Part shown: positions 37,137-46,329 of the stretch, in pieces | Layout of the letters: every line of letters starts with the position of its first letter | Numbering within the stretch: the stretch's first letter is position 1 | From: Roseobacter sp. | Lineage (GTDB): Bacteria; Pseudomonadota; Alphaproteobacteria; Rhodobacterales; Rhodobacteraceae | NCBI GenBank assembly: GCA_024636495.1 | Contig: JAGXGZ010000076.1 | Coordinates: 62,001 to 126,000 of the forward strand | DNA: 64,000 bases | Direction: 5' to 3' | Made by a program: the position numbers and the translations under genes | The notes under the pieces: generated by a model | What the model was told of the DNA's origin: nothing | The model's input: only the letters and a program-made list of their open reading frames with translations | The model's database searches: none

Positions 37137-39296
37137 ATGACCGAACCAGCCATCACGCCAGAGCTTATAAAAAGCCACGGTATTAATGACGATGAATATA
37201 AGCGCCTTCTCGACATCATCGGGCGCGAACCCAGTTTTACCGAGCTTGGTATTTTTTCGGCCATGTGGAACGAACATTGTTCATACAAGTCGTCCAAGAA
37301 ATGGTTGCGCACCCTCCCTACAACTGGTCCTCAGGTCATCTGCGGCCCCGGCGAAAACGCGGGCATCGTTGATATCGGTGACGGTCAGGCACTTGTCTTC
37401 AAGATGGAAAGCCACAACCACCCCTCGTATATCGAACCCTATCAGGGCGCTGCCACCGGTGTCGGCGGCATTCTGCGCGACGTGTTTACCATGGGTGCAC
37501 GGCCCATCGCTGCGATGAACTCACTCAGCTTCGGTTCTCCTGATCACCACAAAACCCGCCAACTGGTGCACGGCGTTGTGGCAGGCGTTGGTGGCTACGG
37601 AAACTGCTTTGGCGTGCCGACAGTTGGTGGCGAGGTCCGTTTTGACCCGGCCTACAACGGCAACTGTCTTGTGAATGCCTTTGCCGCGGGCTTGGCCGAT
37701 ACGGACAAGATTTTCTATTCCGCCGCGTCCGGTGTCGGGATGCCGGTTGTGTATCTTGGGGCCAAGACAGGCCGCGACGGGGTTGGCGGCGCGACCATGG
37801 CCTCGGCTGAATTTGATGACACGATCGAAGACAAACGCCCCACCGTTCAGGTCGGCGATCCCTTTACCGAAAAGCGCCTGATGGAAGCCACGCTTGAGCT
37901 GATGGCAACCGGTGCCGTAATCTCGATTCAGGATATGGGGGCTGCTGGCCTGACATGTTCTGCCGTGGAAATGGGCGACAAGGGGAACCTTGGCGTGCGG
38001 TTGGACCTTGAAAAAGTCCCCACCCGCGAGATTGGCATGACTGCTTATGAAATGATGCTGTCGGAATCCCAAGAACGAATGCTGATGGTGCTGCGCCCCG
38101 AGCTTGAGGCCGAAGCCAAAGCCGTTTTCGACAAATGGGACTTGGATTTCGCTATCGTCGGAGAAACAATTGCCGAAGATCGTTTCCTAATTGTGCACAA
38201 TGGCGAGGTCAAAGCCGACCTGCCGTTGAAGGCCTTGTCCGGCAATGCCCCCGAATACGACCGCCCTTGGGTGGAAACCCCTGCCGCCGAACCGCTGGCA
38301 GATGTGCCCGGTGTTGACCCGATTGACGGGCTGCGTGCGCTGATCTCCAGCCCGAACTACGCCTCCAAAGCGTGGGTTTACGAGCAATATGACACTATGG
38401 TGATGGGCGATAGCGCCCGCACCCCCGGTCTGGGTTCAGGGATCATCCGCGTGCACGGCACCGACAAGGCGATTGCCTTCACCTCGGACGTGACGCCGCG
38501 CTACGTCATGGCAAACCCCTTTGAGGGCGGCAAACAAGCCGTGGCCGAAGCCTACCGCAACCTGATTGCCGTAGGCGCGCTGCCCTTGGCGACCACCGAC
38601 AATATGAATTTCGGCAATCCCGAAAAGCCCGAGATCATGGGTCAATTCGTTTGCGCCATCAAAGGCATCAGCGAGGCGGTATCCGCATTGGACATGCCCA
38701 TCGTGTCGGGCAACGTGTCGCTGTATAACGAGACCGACGGCAAAGGCATCCTGCCCACGCCGACCATCGGCGCGGTCGGCCTGCTGACCCACACGGACCA
38801 AATCATCGGCAAGACCGTGCGCGACGGTCATGTCGCCCTCGTGCTAGGCGCAACCGAGGGCCATTTGGGTCAGTCTGCCCTGCTGCTTGAGGTGTTTAAC
38901 CGCCGTGATGGCGATGCGCCGCATGTTGATCTAGCCCTTGAGAAAGCCCATGGCGACTTCATCCTCGCCAACCGCGAAATGATCACGGCATGTACCGACC
39001 TTTCGGATGGCGGTCTTGCTTTGGCAGCGTTTGAATTGGCCGATCACGCGGGCGTCGGGGTAACACTGGACGCAAGCGATACGCCGATGCTGTTTGGCGA
39101 AGATCAGGCGCGTTATCTGATCGCCTGTAATTTTGACATGGCCGAGGCGCTCATGGTCGCAGCCTCTGCCGCTGGTTTGCATCTCGAAAGCGTTGGGAAA
39201 TTTGGCGGTGATCAGGTCAGCTTTGGCGGCACCTCTGCCCCCTTGGCCGATCTGAGTGCTGCTTACCATGGCACGTTTGCCGCGACCTTCGCCTAA
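37137..39296 (+). CDS. purL: Phosphoribosylformylglycinamidine synthase subunit PurL
   Basis: ATP-dependent conversion of FGAR to FGAM in purine synthesis. The 719-residue protein is the small PurL that works with separate PurQ and PurS; these are not in this window. Conserved parts are [22 protein letters not shown] residues (here [20 protein letters not shown], 34-53), [20 protein letters not shown] and [21 protein letters not shown] lies just before the start. Its stop overlaps the convergent VWA gene by four bases. Confidence 0.97.
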   Translation: MTEPAITPELIKSHGINDDEYKRLLDIIGREPSFTELGIFSAMWNEHCSYKSSKKWLRTLPTTGPQVICGPGENAGIVDIGDGQALVFKMESHNHPSYIEPYQGAATGVGGILRDVFTMGARPIAAMNSLSFGSPDHHKTRQLVHGVVAGVGGYGNCFGVPTVGGEVRFDPAYNGNCLVNAFAAGLADTDKIFYSAASGVGMPVVYLGAKTGRDGVGGATMASAEFDDTIEDKRPTVQVGDPFTEKRLMEATLELMATGAVISIQDMGAAGLTCSAVEMGDKGNLGVRLDLEKVPTREIGMTAYEMMLSESQERMLMVLRPELEAEAKAVFDKWDLDFAIVGETIAEDRFLIVHNGEVKADLPLKALSGNAPEYDRPWVETPAAEPLADVPGVDPIDGLRALISSPNYASKAWVYEQYDTMVMGDSARTPGLGSGIIRVHGTDKAIAFTSDVTPRYVMANPFEGGKQAVAEAYRNLIAVGALPLATTDNMNFGNPEKPEIMGQFVCAIKGISEAVSALDMPIVSGNVSLYNETDGKGILPTPTIGAVGLLTHTDQIIGKTVRDGHVALVLGATEGHLGQSALLLEVFNRRDGDAPHVDLALEKAHGDFILANREMITACTDLSDGGLALAAFELADHAGVGVTLDASDTPMLFGEDQARYLIACNFDMAEALMVAASAAGLHLESVGKFGGDQVSFGGTSAPLADLSAAYHGTFAATFA

Positions 39297-40549
39297 TCCA
39301 TCAGGCCCATCAGACGTGCTTTCTCGCCCATATCATCGGGGCGGGAAATCACCTGCGCCAGCTCTTCAAGCGACGCAATCGAATGGCCCGCGCGAAAGCT
39401 GTCCACATGGGGCAGCATTGCGCGGATGCCTGCGGCCTTGGGCGCAAAGCCATCCCAGCGCAACAAAGGATTAAGCCAGATCAGCCGCCGCGCAGTCAGG
39501 TGCAACCGCTGCATGTGTCGCGCCAGATCGTCGGGGTTGTCGCGGTCCAGACCGTCGGTGATCAACAGCACGACGGCCCCCTGCCCCATGACACGGCGCG
39601 ACCAGTCGCGGTTAAACGCCTCGATGCACGATCCGATGCGCGTGCCGCCCTCCCAATCCTGCGCCTGCGCGCCAGCGGCCTTTAGCGCGGCATCCACGTC
39701 ACGGGTCGCCAGATGGCGGGTGATGTTGGTCAGCTGCGTCCCAAAGGTAAAGGCATGGACCTTTGCCCAGCCTGCCCCCTTGGCGTTGCTCACCGCATGC
39801 AGAAAATGCAGCACAGTGCGGGAATACTGGCTCATCGAGCCCGAGATATCGCACAGCACCACCAGATTGGGATAGCGCGGGCGTGGCTTTTTAAGCGAGA
39901 GCTGATGCATCTCGCCGCCCCGCCGCAGGGCTGCGCGCATGGTCTTTTGAATGTCGATTCGCCCCTGCGGTGACGCCATGCTGCGCCGCGAGGGCATAGG
40001 TTTGACGGGCAACGTCAACCGCGCAAGCATCCGTTTGGCCTGCGCCATTTCGGCAAGGCTCATTTGCTCAAAGTCTAGCGTGCGCAAACGTTCCTGCGAC
40101 GACATTGTCAGGCTGGCGTCAACCTCGATCAGGGTTTCTTCGGGATCTTTTTCTTCGCCCTCCGGCTGTTCGGGGGCCTGCGCGCCGTCCAGCAACGCCT
40201 CGGCGGCGCGTTTTTCTGCCGCCTGCGCAGGCCGGTCTTCCTGGACGCCGCGAATAGCGGGCAACATCGCGGCCATCATATGTTCCAGATAGCGCGGATC
40301 GCGCCAATAGAGCCGGAAGAGTTGGGCAAAGACAGTGCGGTGTTCGGGACGGTTCACGAAACAGGCGTGCAGGGTCCAGTAGAAATCGACCTTATCAGTA
40401 AAACCCGCCGCTTCGACCGCGCGGATCGCGTCAATGATGCGGCCAGGGCCGATGGGCAGGCCCGCACGGCGCAGCGCACGGGCGAAATGGGTGATGTTGC
40501 CCGCGAGTTTCGGATTTTCTGGCAATTCAAGATCGGGAAGTTTGACCAT
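39293..40549 (-). CDS. VWA domain-containing CoxE-like protein
   Basis: A 418-residue cytoplasmic protein of the CoxE-like von Willebrand A family. The metal-ion site appears as [12 protein letters not shown] near residue 235 and [15 protein letters not shown] near 335; the middle part (about 110-155) is Glu/Ala-rich. These proteins pair with MoxR ATPases to mature or activate metalloenzymes; in CO dehydrogenase clusters CoxD and CoxE play that role. A MoxR gene lies 72 bases upstream on the same strand. No target enzyme is next to it here. Confidence 0.9.
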   Translation of the reverse strand: MVKLPDLELPENPKLAGNITHFARALRRAGLPIGPGRIIDAIRAVEAAGFTDKVDFYWTLHACFVNRPEHRTVFAQLFRLYWRDPRYLEHMMAAMLPAIRGVQEDRPAQAAEKRAAEALLDGAQAPEQPEGEEKDPEETLIEVDASLTMSSQERLRTLDFEQMSLAEMAQAKRMLARLTLPVKPMPSRRSMASPQGRIDIQKTMRAALRRGGEMHQLSLKKPRPRYPNLVVLCDISGSMSQYSRTVLHFLHAVSNAKGAGWAKVHAFTFGTQLTNITRHLATRDVDAALKAAGAQAQDWEGGTRIGSCIEAFNRDWSRRVMGQGAVVLLITDGLDRDNPDDLARHMQRLHLTARRLIWLNPLLRWDGFAPKAAGIRAMLPHVDSFRAGHSIASLEELAQVISRPDDMGEKARLMGLMD

Positions 40550-40561
40550 TTACTTATACCG

Positions 40562-40610
40562 TGGGGGCTGTCTGCCCCCATACCCCCGAGGATTTATTTC
40601 CATTTGGAAT
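40562..40610. repeat. Inverted repeat plus degenerate type 2 dispersed repeat
   Basis: GGGGGC-TGTCT-GCCCCC (40563-40579) can form a six-pair hairpin. It is followed by CCCCGAGGATTTATTTCCAT, a diverged relative of the repeats at 5049 and 62544. It lies between the MoxR and VWA genes. Confidence 0.5.
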
Positions 40611-40621
40611 ACAGGATCTGG

Positions 40622-41533
40622 TCATTTGGCAGGGTCCAGAGACGCTTTGGCTTGGTCCAGGATGCGTTTCGCCTCTGAGCCGTGAAGCTTGGCGATGTCG
40701 TCTTGGTATTTCAGGATTGCTCCGAGGGTGTCGGCGATGACTTCGGGGCTGAGGGTGATCACATCAAGGGCCAGCAGGCATTTCGCCCAGTCGATGGTTT
40801 CGGCCACACCAGGCTTTTTGAAAAGGTCTTCGGTGCGCAATTGCTGCACAAAGGCGACGACTTCACGGCTCAGCGCTTCGGAGGCTTCTGGGGCGCGGGC
40901 GGCGAGAATTTCCATCTCGCGGTCGAAATTGGGATAATCGACCCAGTGGTAAAGGCAGCGGCGTTTGAGCGCGTCATGCACTTCGCGGGTGCGGTTTGAC
41001 GTCAGGATCACGATTGGCGGCTCTGGCGCCCTGATGGTGCCGAGTTCGGGGATCGTGACCTGAAAATCGCTGAGCGCTTCGAGCAGAAACGCCTCGAATG
41101 GGGCATCCGTGCGGTCAAGCTCGTCGATCAGCAGGATCGGCGCGCCGCGCTCATCGGGGCGCATCGCTTCGAGCAGCGGGCGTTCGATCAGAAAATCATC
41201 GCTGAACAGATCCGCCGTCAGCGCCTTGCGATCGGCGGTGCCTGCGGCCTCGGCGGTGCGGATGGCGACCATCTGCGCAGGGAAATTCCATTCATAAACA
41301 GCCGAGGACGCGTCCAGCCCCTCGTAGCATTGCAGGCGGATCAGCTTGCGGTTCAGCCCTGTTGCCAGCGCCTTGGCGATCTCGGTCTTGCCGACGCCCG
41401 CTTCTCCTTCAAGAAACAACGGGCGGCCAAGCGTCAGGCTAAGGAACACCACCGTCGCCAAGGCGCGACCGCAGATATAGCCTTGCTGTTCCAGCATGGT
41501 TTGTACGGCATCAATGGACGCTAGATCTTTCAT
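40622..41533 (-). CDS. MoxR family AAA+ ATPase
   Basis: A 303-residue ATPase with Walker A GEAGVGKTEIAKAL near residue 40 and Walker B ILLIDELDR near 115, plus a sensor region VILTSNRTREV. MoxR proteins act as chaperones that insert cofactors or activate complexes with a VWA partner, which is encoded just downstream. ATG 41533 (MKDLASIDAV) is chosen because GGGAGAAG precedes it; the frame is open 33 codons further but with no good site. The substrate of the pair is unknown. Confidence 0.92.
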   Translation of the reverse strand: MKDLASIDAVQTMLEQQGYICGRALATVVFLSLTLGRPLFLEGEAGVGKTEIAKALATGLNRKLIRLQCYEGLDASSAVYEWNFPAQMVAIRTAEAAGTADRKALTADLFSDDFLIERPLLEAMRPDERGAPILLIDELDRTDAPFEAFLLEALSDFQVTIPELGTIRAPEPPIVILTSNRTREVHDALKRRCLYHWVDYPNFDREMEILAARAPEASEALSREVVAFVQQLRTEDLFKKPGVAETIDWAKCLLALDVITLSPEVIADTLGAILKYQDDIAKLHGSEAKRILDQAKASLDPAK

Positions 41534-41768
41534 GGTCTTCTCCCTTGGACGTCCCAAAGGTGCATCCTGATCCCCTGCGGTCAAGAGCCAAGGCCGATTG
41601 AAGGCCAAACGAGACTTTATTTTGCAACTCAAATTCTACGCCTGGCATGATCCCGGTGGACAGGCAGACCCAAAATCCACAACGAATCTCCATATTTCTG
41701 CCGTATTGAAGGGGTACTTCTGGTTAACAGCGCATGGAAAATGGGCAAAAAATATTGAGGACAGAACC

Positions 41769-42800
41769 ATGATCGATGCACCTTATACAATCGACTCATC
41801 GTTGGCCGATTTACGCAGAGACGACTGGCTGCAGGCCGTTTCTGAAGTTGTCGCGGGAAACGGCTTTTTTCAGAAACTGAGCGAAAAGCACCACGCCTTT
41901 TTCATCAAGCGCAAGCCGACGTTGTTGGTGAGCTTCGAGACAATAAATGGCATACGCGCCCTGTCCGAAAAATCACACCCCATTGGTTGGGAGATGGTGC
42001 GCAATAACGACTGGTCCCATCTTTGCATTGCCAGCCAAGGTGACACCTGGTTCCGCGATCCAGCAGTTTACGCCTGTTTTGACCAACTGATCGACGGCGG
42101 GTTTTTTGACGAATTTGAAACTGTTCTCTTTTATGGCGCAGGTCCGGCAGGCTATGCCGCCGCAGCCTATTCTGTGTCTTCCCCCGGCGCGCAGGTGGTT
42201 GTCATTCAGCCGCAGGCAACGCTGGATCCACGGGTCACGGAATGGGATGACCGTTTTGTCGAAATGCGGCGCACCGACTTCACATCGCGCTTTGGCTATG
42301 CCCCCGACATGTTGGATGCGGCGCATGAGGCCTTTGTCATTTACGACCCTAAAGTCGTGTTAGATGCGATGCACGCCAGTCTTTTCACCCGGCCAAATGT
42401 CACCAAGTTGCGGATGCGGCACATGGGGGTCGCTTTGCAAAGCACCTTGCTGCAGCTTGATCAGCTTGAGTCGCTGCTTTTGCTTGCCGCCGAAGGTGAA
42501 TTGAACACCCTGAGCTTTGCCAAGCTTTTCCGCGCGCGCCGCGACCACCGCAGCTATTTGCAATCGCTGTTGGTGACGTTGGAGGCCGATGACCGTAAGC
42601 TGTTGATGCTGAAACTCTGCAATTTTGTGACCGATCGCATGCAGGCACCCCGCTTTGTCCGCAAAAGACGGCTTTTAAGGGCGGAATTGCAGATGCTTGA
42701 AGAACCGAGTGCCGATCAGGAGAATGAGACCGACGATGCGTCGAAAGCTGTCGATGCCGTCGAAACCACCGAAGACACGACAAACAAAACCGCCCCCTAG
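41769..42800 (+). CDS. Conserved protein of unknown function (often labelled PAPS reductase-like)
   Basis: A 343-residue protein typical of Rhodobacterales. I know of no demonstrated activity, and the PAPS-reductase label sometimes attached to it is not supported by motifs I can see. The middle has FYGAGPAGYAAAAYSVSSPG (120-139 region), a nucleotide- or cofactor-binding-like glycine turn, then VVVIQPQATLDPRVTEWDDR. The C terminus is acidic and disordered (DQENETDDASKAVDAVETTE). ATG 41769 has GAGGACAG upstream. It reads away from moxR, and pyrC follows 33 bases later. A role in glycosylation, suggested for similar tail-to-tail proteins, would be speculation. Confidence 0.75.
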   Translation: MIDAPYTIDSSLADLRRDDWLQAVSEVVAGNGFFQKLSEKHHAFFIKRKPTLLVSFETINGIRALSEKSHPIGWEMVRNNDWSHLCIASQGDTWFRDPAVYACFDQLIDGGFFDEFETVLFYGAGPAGYAAAAYSVSSPGAQVVVIQPQATLDPRVTEWDDRFVEMRRTDFTSRFGYAPDMLDAAHEAFVIYDPKVVLDAMHASLFTRPNVTKLRMRHMGVALQSTLLQLDQLESLLLLAAEGELNTLSFAKLFRARRDHRSYLQSLLVTLEADDRKLLMLKLCNFVTDRMQAPRFVRKRRLLRAELQMLEEPSADQENETDDASKAVDAVETTEDTTNKTAP

Positions 42801-42833
42801 CGCCGATAAAGGGCCTGTGCTAGCAGCTTTGCT

Positions 42834-43874
42834 ATGACACAAACCCTGACGCTTCGACGCCCCGATGATTGGCACCTGCACCTGCGTGACGGCGATATGC
42901 TGCGCGCGGTTCTGCCACATACAGCAACTCATTTCGCGCGTGCGATAATCATGCCAAACTTGGTGCCTCCGGTGGTCCGGGGGGCTGATGCAGCGGCCTA
43001 CCGCGAACGTATTTTGGCAGCCCTGCCCGAGGGTTCAGATTTCACCCCGCTGATGACGCTGTACTTGACCGAAGACACGGACGCCGACGATGTAGCCGCA
43101 GCACATGCCAGCGGTTTGATCACAGCCGTCAAGCTGTACCCCGCTGGTGCCACGACGAATTCGGCCAGCGGTGTGTCGAATTTCGACAAGGTCGCGCCTG
43201 TACTGGACAGAATGGCCGACATCGGCTTGCCCCTGTGCACCCATGGCGAAGTCACCGATCCTGCGGTCGACATATTTGACCGCGAAGCCGTCTTTATCGA
43301 CCGTGTGATGGACCCGCTGCGCAAACGGCACGCAGGGCTTAAAATTGTGATGGAGCATATAACGACGGCAGATGCCGTGGATTACGTGCGCACCGCCGAT
43401 GCGAACCTTGGAGCGACGATCACAACACATCATCTGGTGATCAACCGGAACCATATTTTGGCGGGCGGAATCAAGCCGCATTACTATTGCTTGCCTGTGG
43501 CCAAACGCGAAACCCACCGACTGGCCCTGCGCGCAGCGGCCACAAGCGGCGATGCGCGGTTCTTTCTGGGCACGGATTCGGCACCGCATACGGATGCCAA
43601 CAAGCTGCTGCCCTGTGGCTGCGCAGGCTGCTTTACGGCCCCCAACACCATGTCGATCCTTCCCGAAGTCTTCGAGCAAGATGGTGCGTTACAGCACCTT
43701 GAGGCGTTCACATCGCTGAATGGGCCTGCATTTTACGGCCTTCACGCCAATGAAGATACCCTTACCCTGACCAAAACACCCGCTGCCTATCCGGGCCACA
43801 TCGACACACCCGAGGGTCCGGTGACGGTCTTTGATCCAATGATGCCCCTGAACTGGAGCGTTTCACGAGATTGA
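42834..43874 (+). CDS. pyrC: Dihydroorotase (class II)
   Basis: Reversible cyclisation of carbamoyl aspartate to dihydroorotate in pyrimidine synthesis. The 346 residues match the E. coli-type enzyme. Metal ligands are visible as [13 protein letters not shown] near residues 11-23, the carbamylated lysine in [13 protein letters not shown], and further histidines in [16 protein letters not shown] and GTDSAPH. pyrE, the enzyme two steps later, follows with one dispersed repeat in the gap. Confidence 0.97.
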   Translation: MTQTLTLRRPDDWHLHLRDGDMLRAVLPHTATHFARAIIMPNLVPPVVRGADAAAYRERILAALPEGSDFTPLMTLYLTEDTDADDVAAAHASGLITAVKLYPAGATTNSASGVSNFDKVAPVLDRMADIGLPLCTHGEVTDPAVDIFDREAVFIDRVMDPLRKRHAGLKIVMEHITTADAVDYVRTADANLGATITTHHLVINRNHILAGGIKPHYYCLPVAKRETHRLALRAAATSGDARFFLGTDSAPHTDANKLLPCGCAGCFTAPNTMSILPEVFEQDGALQHLEAFTSLNGPAFYGLHANEDTLTLTKTPAAYPGHIDTPEGPVTVFDPMMPLNWSVSRD

Positions 43875-43897
43875 TCGCGTCGTGGCATAGACTTTAT

Positions 43898-43930
43898 GCC
43901 TTCGGCGAGGATATTTGAGAGCCAGAGAAG
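43898..43930 (+). repeat. Dispersed intergenic repeat, type 1
   Basis: GCCTTCGGCGAGGATATTTG followed by AGAGCCAGAGAAG, between pyrC and pyrE. It is the reverse orientation of the copies at 5100, 49764 and 56245. Confidence 0.75.
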
Positions 43931-43958
43931 CCAAAGCACACCCAAAAGGACAGACCGC

Positions 43959-44639
43959 ATGATCCCGACCAGCTATCCCGATACGTCTGAAATGGCGCGC
44001 CTGACCGCGCGGATGCTGCTTGAGATCAAGGCCGTGCATTTCAATGCAGCCGAGCCGTTTACCCTTGCCTCTGGCCTGCCAAGCCCGACCTATATCGATT
44101 GCCGCAAACTGATCAGCTACCCACGCATTCGCGCAACCTTGATGGATTTTTTGACTGTCACCGTGATGCGCGAAGCAGGCTTTGAGGCGTTTGATAACAT
44201 CGCCGGGGGCGAGACCGCCGGCATTCCGTTCGCCGCGCTCGTGGCCGAACGGATGGCCCTGCCGATGACCTATGTGCGCAAAAAACCCAAAGGCTATGGC
44301 CGCAATGCGCGGATCGAGGGCGAGATGACCCCCGGTCAGCGCGTTCTGCTGGTCGAGGATCTGACCACGGATGGCGGATCCAAAATCAGTTTCGTGGATG
44401 CGATTCGCGAAGCGGGGGCGACCTGCGCGCACACGGCGGTGATCTTTTATTACGGGATTTTTCCCCAGACCGAAAAGACGCTTGGCGACCATGGGGTTAG
44501 CCTGCATTCGCTGTGCACATGGTGGGACGTTCTGGCCGAAGCCAAGGTGCAAAAGGCGTTTGACGAGGCCACTCTGGCAGACGTCGAAGCCTTTTTGAAC
44601 GCGCCCAAAGAATGGCAAGACGCGCGGAAAAACTCCTAA
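43959..44639 (+). CDS. pyrE: Orotate phosphoribosyltransferase
   Basis: Joins orotate to PRPP to give OMP in pyrimidine synthesis. The 226-residue protein has the PRPP-binding signature [14 protein letters not shown] and the substrate region [19 protein letters not shown] 43959 follows AAAAGGA; the frame is open further upstream only through the dispersed repeat, so the longer form is unlikely. Confidence 0.95.
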   Translation: MIPTSYPDTSEMARLTARMLLEIKAVHFNAAEPFTLASGLPSPTYIDCRKLISYPRIRATLMDFLTVTVMREAGFEAFDNIAGGETAGIPFAALVAERMALPMTYVRKKPKGYGRNARIEGEMTPGQRVLLVEDLTTDGGSKISFVDAIREAGATCAHTAVIFYYGIFPQTEKTLGDHGVSLHSLCTWWDVLAEAKVQKAFDEATLADVEAFLNAPKEWQDARKNS

Positions 44640-44641
44640 AG

Positions 44642-44660
44642 CCACCACATGATCTGGTGG
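44642..44660 (+). terminator. Hairpin after pyrE
   Basis: CCACCA, loop CATGATC, TGGTGG, three bases after the pyrE stop. A T5 run comes 14 bases later, so terminator function is uncertain. Confidence 0.4.
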
Positions 44661-44709
44661 AACCCCTGTCATTTTTCGCAAAATGCTGTAGAAGTTTATC
44701 AGGATAGGG

Positions 44710-44718
44710 TTATCCACA
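44710..44718 (+). promoter_or_regulatory. DnaA box upstream of dnaB
   Basis: TTATCCACA is a perfect DnaA consensus 79 bases before the dnaB start. A weaker relative, TTATACAAT, follows directly at 44721. It may let DnaA control the replicative helicase gene. Confidence 0.5.
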
Positions 44719-44796
44719 AGTTATACAATTTGCAGGTGCCCGGCTGCCTCGGCTAAGTGAAAGTCCGCGGTAAGAATAATTGGGGCTTGAGGGTAC

Positions 44797-46293
44797 ATGA
44801 ACGAAATTTCCAGCATCAACGCCAACGACCTGAAGGTTCAGGCACCAGAGACAATGCCCCATTCCATCGAGGCAGAACAACAGCTTCTGGGCGCGATCCT
44901 GACCAATAACGACATCTACGACCGTGTCGCATCGATCATTGGCCCCAAGCATTTCTACGATCCAGTTCATGCCCGCATTTTCGAGATCGCAAGCGCGCGC
45001 ATCGCCAAGAACAACCTTGCCTCTCCGGTCACGCTCAAGGCGTTTATGGAGGATGACGAGGGATTGAAAGAACTCGGCGGTCCTGCCTATCTGGTCCGCC
45101 TTGCAGGTGCCGCGATCAGTGCGTTTGCCGTGCGTGACTATGCCCAAATGATCTATGATCTGGCGATCCGCCGTGATCTGATTCAACTGGGGCGTGATAT
45201 TTCGGCCAAGGCAGCGCAGGTTGATGTGTTGTCAGAACCGCGCGAACAAATCGTCGAGGCCGAACAGCAGCTTTATAAACTGGCAGAGCAAGGCCAGACG
45301 ACCAGTGGATTTCAGAGCTTCCTGAAAGCTGTCACCGATGCGGTCAATGTCGCAAACGCCGCCTATCAGCGTGATGGCGGCTTGTCAGGTGTGTCTACCG
45401 GTTTGATTGATATGGATAAAAAGCTAGGTGGCCTACACCGCTCTGACCTTTTGATCCTTGCGGGTCGCCCGTCAATGGGCAAGACATCGCTTGCCACCAA
45501 CATCGCCTTTAACGTCGCCAAGACCTATCGCCGTGGCACCTTGCATGACGGTACCGAAGGCGCTGTTGACGGCGGCGTGGTCGGGTTTTTCAGCCTTGAA
45601 ATGAGCGCCGAACAGCTTGCCGCGCGTATCCTGTCAGAAGCCGCGGAAATCCCCAGCCAGCAAATCCGGTCGGGCGACATGACCGAAACCGAATTTCGCC
45701 GCTTCGTGGATGCGGCCAAGGCGCTGGAAGCTTGCCCGCTTTACATCGATGACACGCCTGCCCTGCCGATCAGCCAACTGGCGGCCCGCGCGCGCCGCCT
45801 GAAGCGGACGCATGGCTTGGACGTGTTGATCATCGACTATTTGCAGCTGGTTCGCGGCACCGGCAAGAACGAGAACCGCGTGAACGAAATCTCGGAAATC
45901 ACTATGGGTCTCAAGGCGATCGCCAAAGAGCTGGATATTCCCGTGATCGCCCTGTCGCAGCTGTCGCGTCAGGTCGAAAACCGCGAAGATAAACGCCCGC
46001 AACTGTCGGATTTGCGCGAATCCGGGTCAATCGAACAGGATGCCGATGTAGTCATGTTCGTGTTCCGCGAGGAATACTATAAAGAGCGTGAAAAACCCGG
46101 CGACCACGAGTTGGACAAGATGGCGCTGTGGCAAGAAGAGATGGAGCGCCTGCACGGCCGGGCCGAGGTTGTTATCGGCAAGCAGCGCCATGGGCCCATC
46201 GGCACGGTCGATCTTAGCTTTGAGGGGCGCTATACCCGTTTTGGCAACCTTGTGAAGCCATGGCAAAACGACAGCAACGATCAGGAATTCTAG
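44797..46293 (+). CDS. dnaB: Replicative DNA helicase DnaB
   Basis: Hexameric ring helicase that unwinds DNA at the replication fork. The 498-residue protein has the N-terminal domain beginning MPHSIEAEQQLLGAIL, Walker A GRPSMGKTSLA near residue 224, Walker B VLIIDYLQLV, and the C-terminal SDLRESGSIEQDAD motif. There is no intein in the gene. GAGGG precedes the ATG. A DnaA box lies in its promoter region. Confidence 0.97.
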   Translation: MNEISSINANDLKVQAPETMPHSIEAEQQLLGAILTNNDIYDRVASIIGPKHFYDPVHARIFEIASARIAKNNLASPVTLKAFMEDDEGLKELGGPAYLVRLAGAAISAFAVRDYAQMIYDLAIRRDLIQLGRDISAKAAQVDVLSEPREQIVEAEQQLYKLAEQGQTTSGFQSFLKAVTDAVNVANAAYQRDGGLSGVSTGLIDMDKKLGGLHRSDLLILAGRPSMGKTSLATNIAFNVAKTYRRGTLHDGTEGAVDGGVVGFFSLEMSAEQLAARILSEAAEIPSQQIRSGDMTETEFRRFVDAAKALEACPLYIDDTPALPISQLAARARRLKRTHGLDVLIIDYLQLVRGTGKNENRVNEISEITMGLKAIAKELDIPVIALSQLSRQVENREDKRPQLSDLRESGSIEQDADVVMFVFREEYYKEREKPGDHELDKMALWQEEMERLHGRAEVVIGKQRHGPIGTVDLSFEGRYTRFGNLVKPWQNDSNDQEF

Positions 46294-46299
46294 TACAAC

Positions 46300-46321
46300 G
46301 CCGGAGGACTACACCTCCGGC
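46300..46321. terminator. Hairpin between convergent dnaB and hydrolase genes
   Basis: GCCGGAGG, loop ACTACA, CCTCCGGC is a perfect eight-pair stem seven bases after the dnaB stop and eight bases before the convergent stop. It has no T run; it may serve as a shared transcription stop. Confidence 0.55.
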
Positions 46322-46329
46322 GAAGATGC

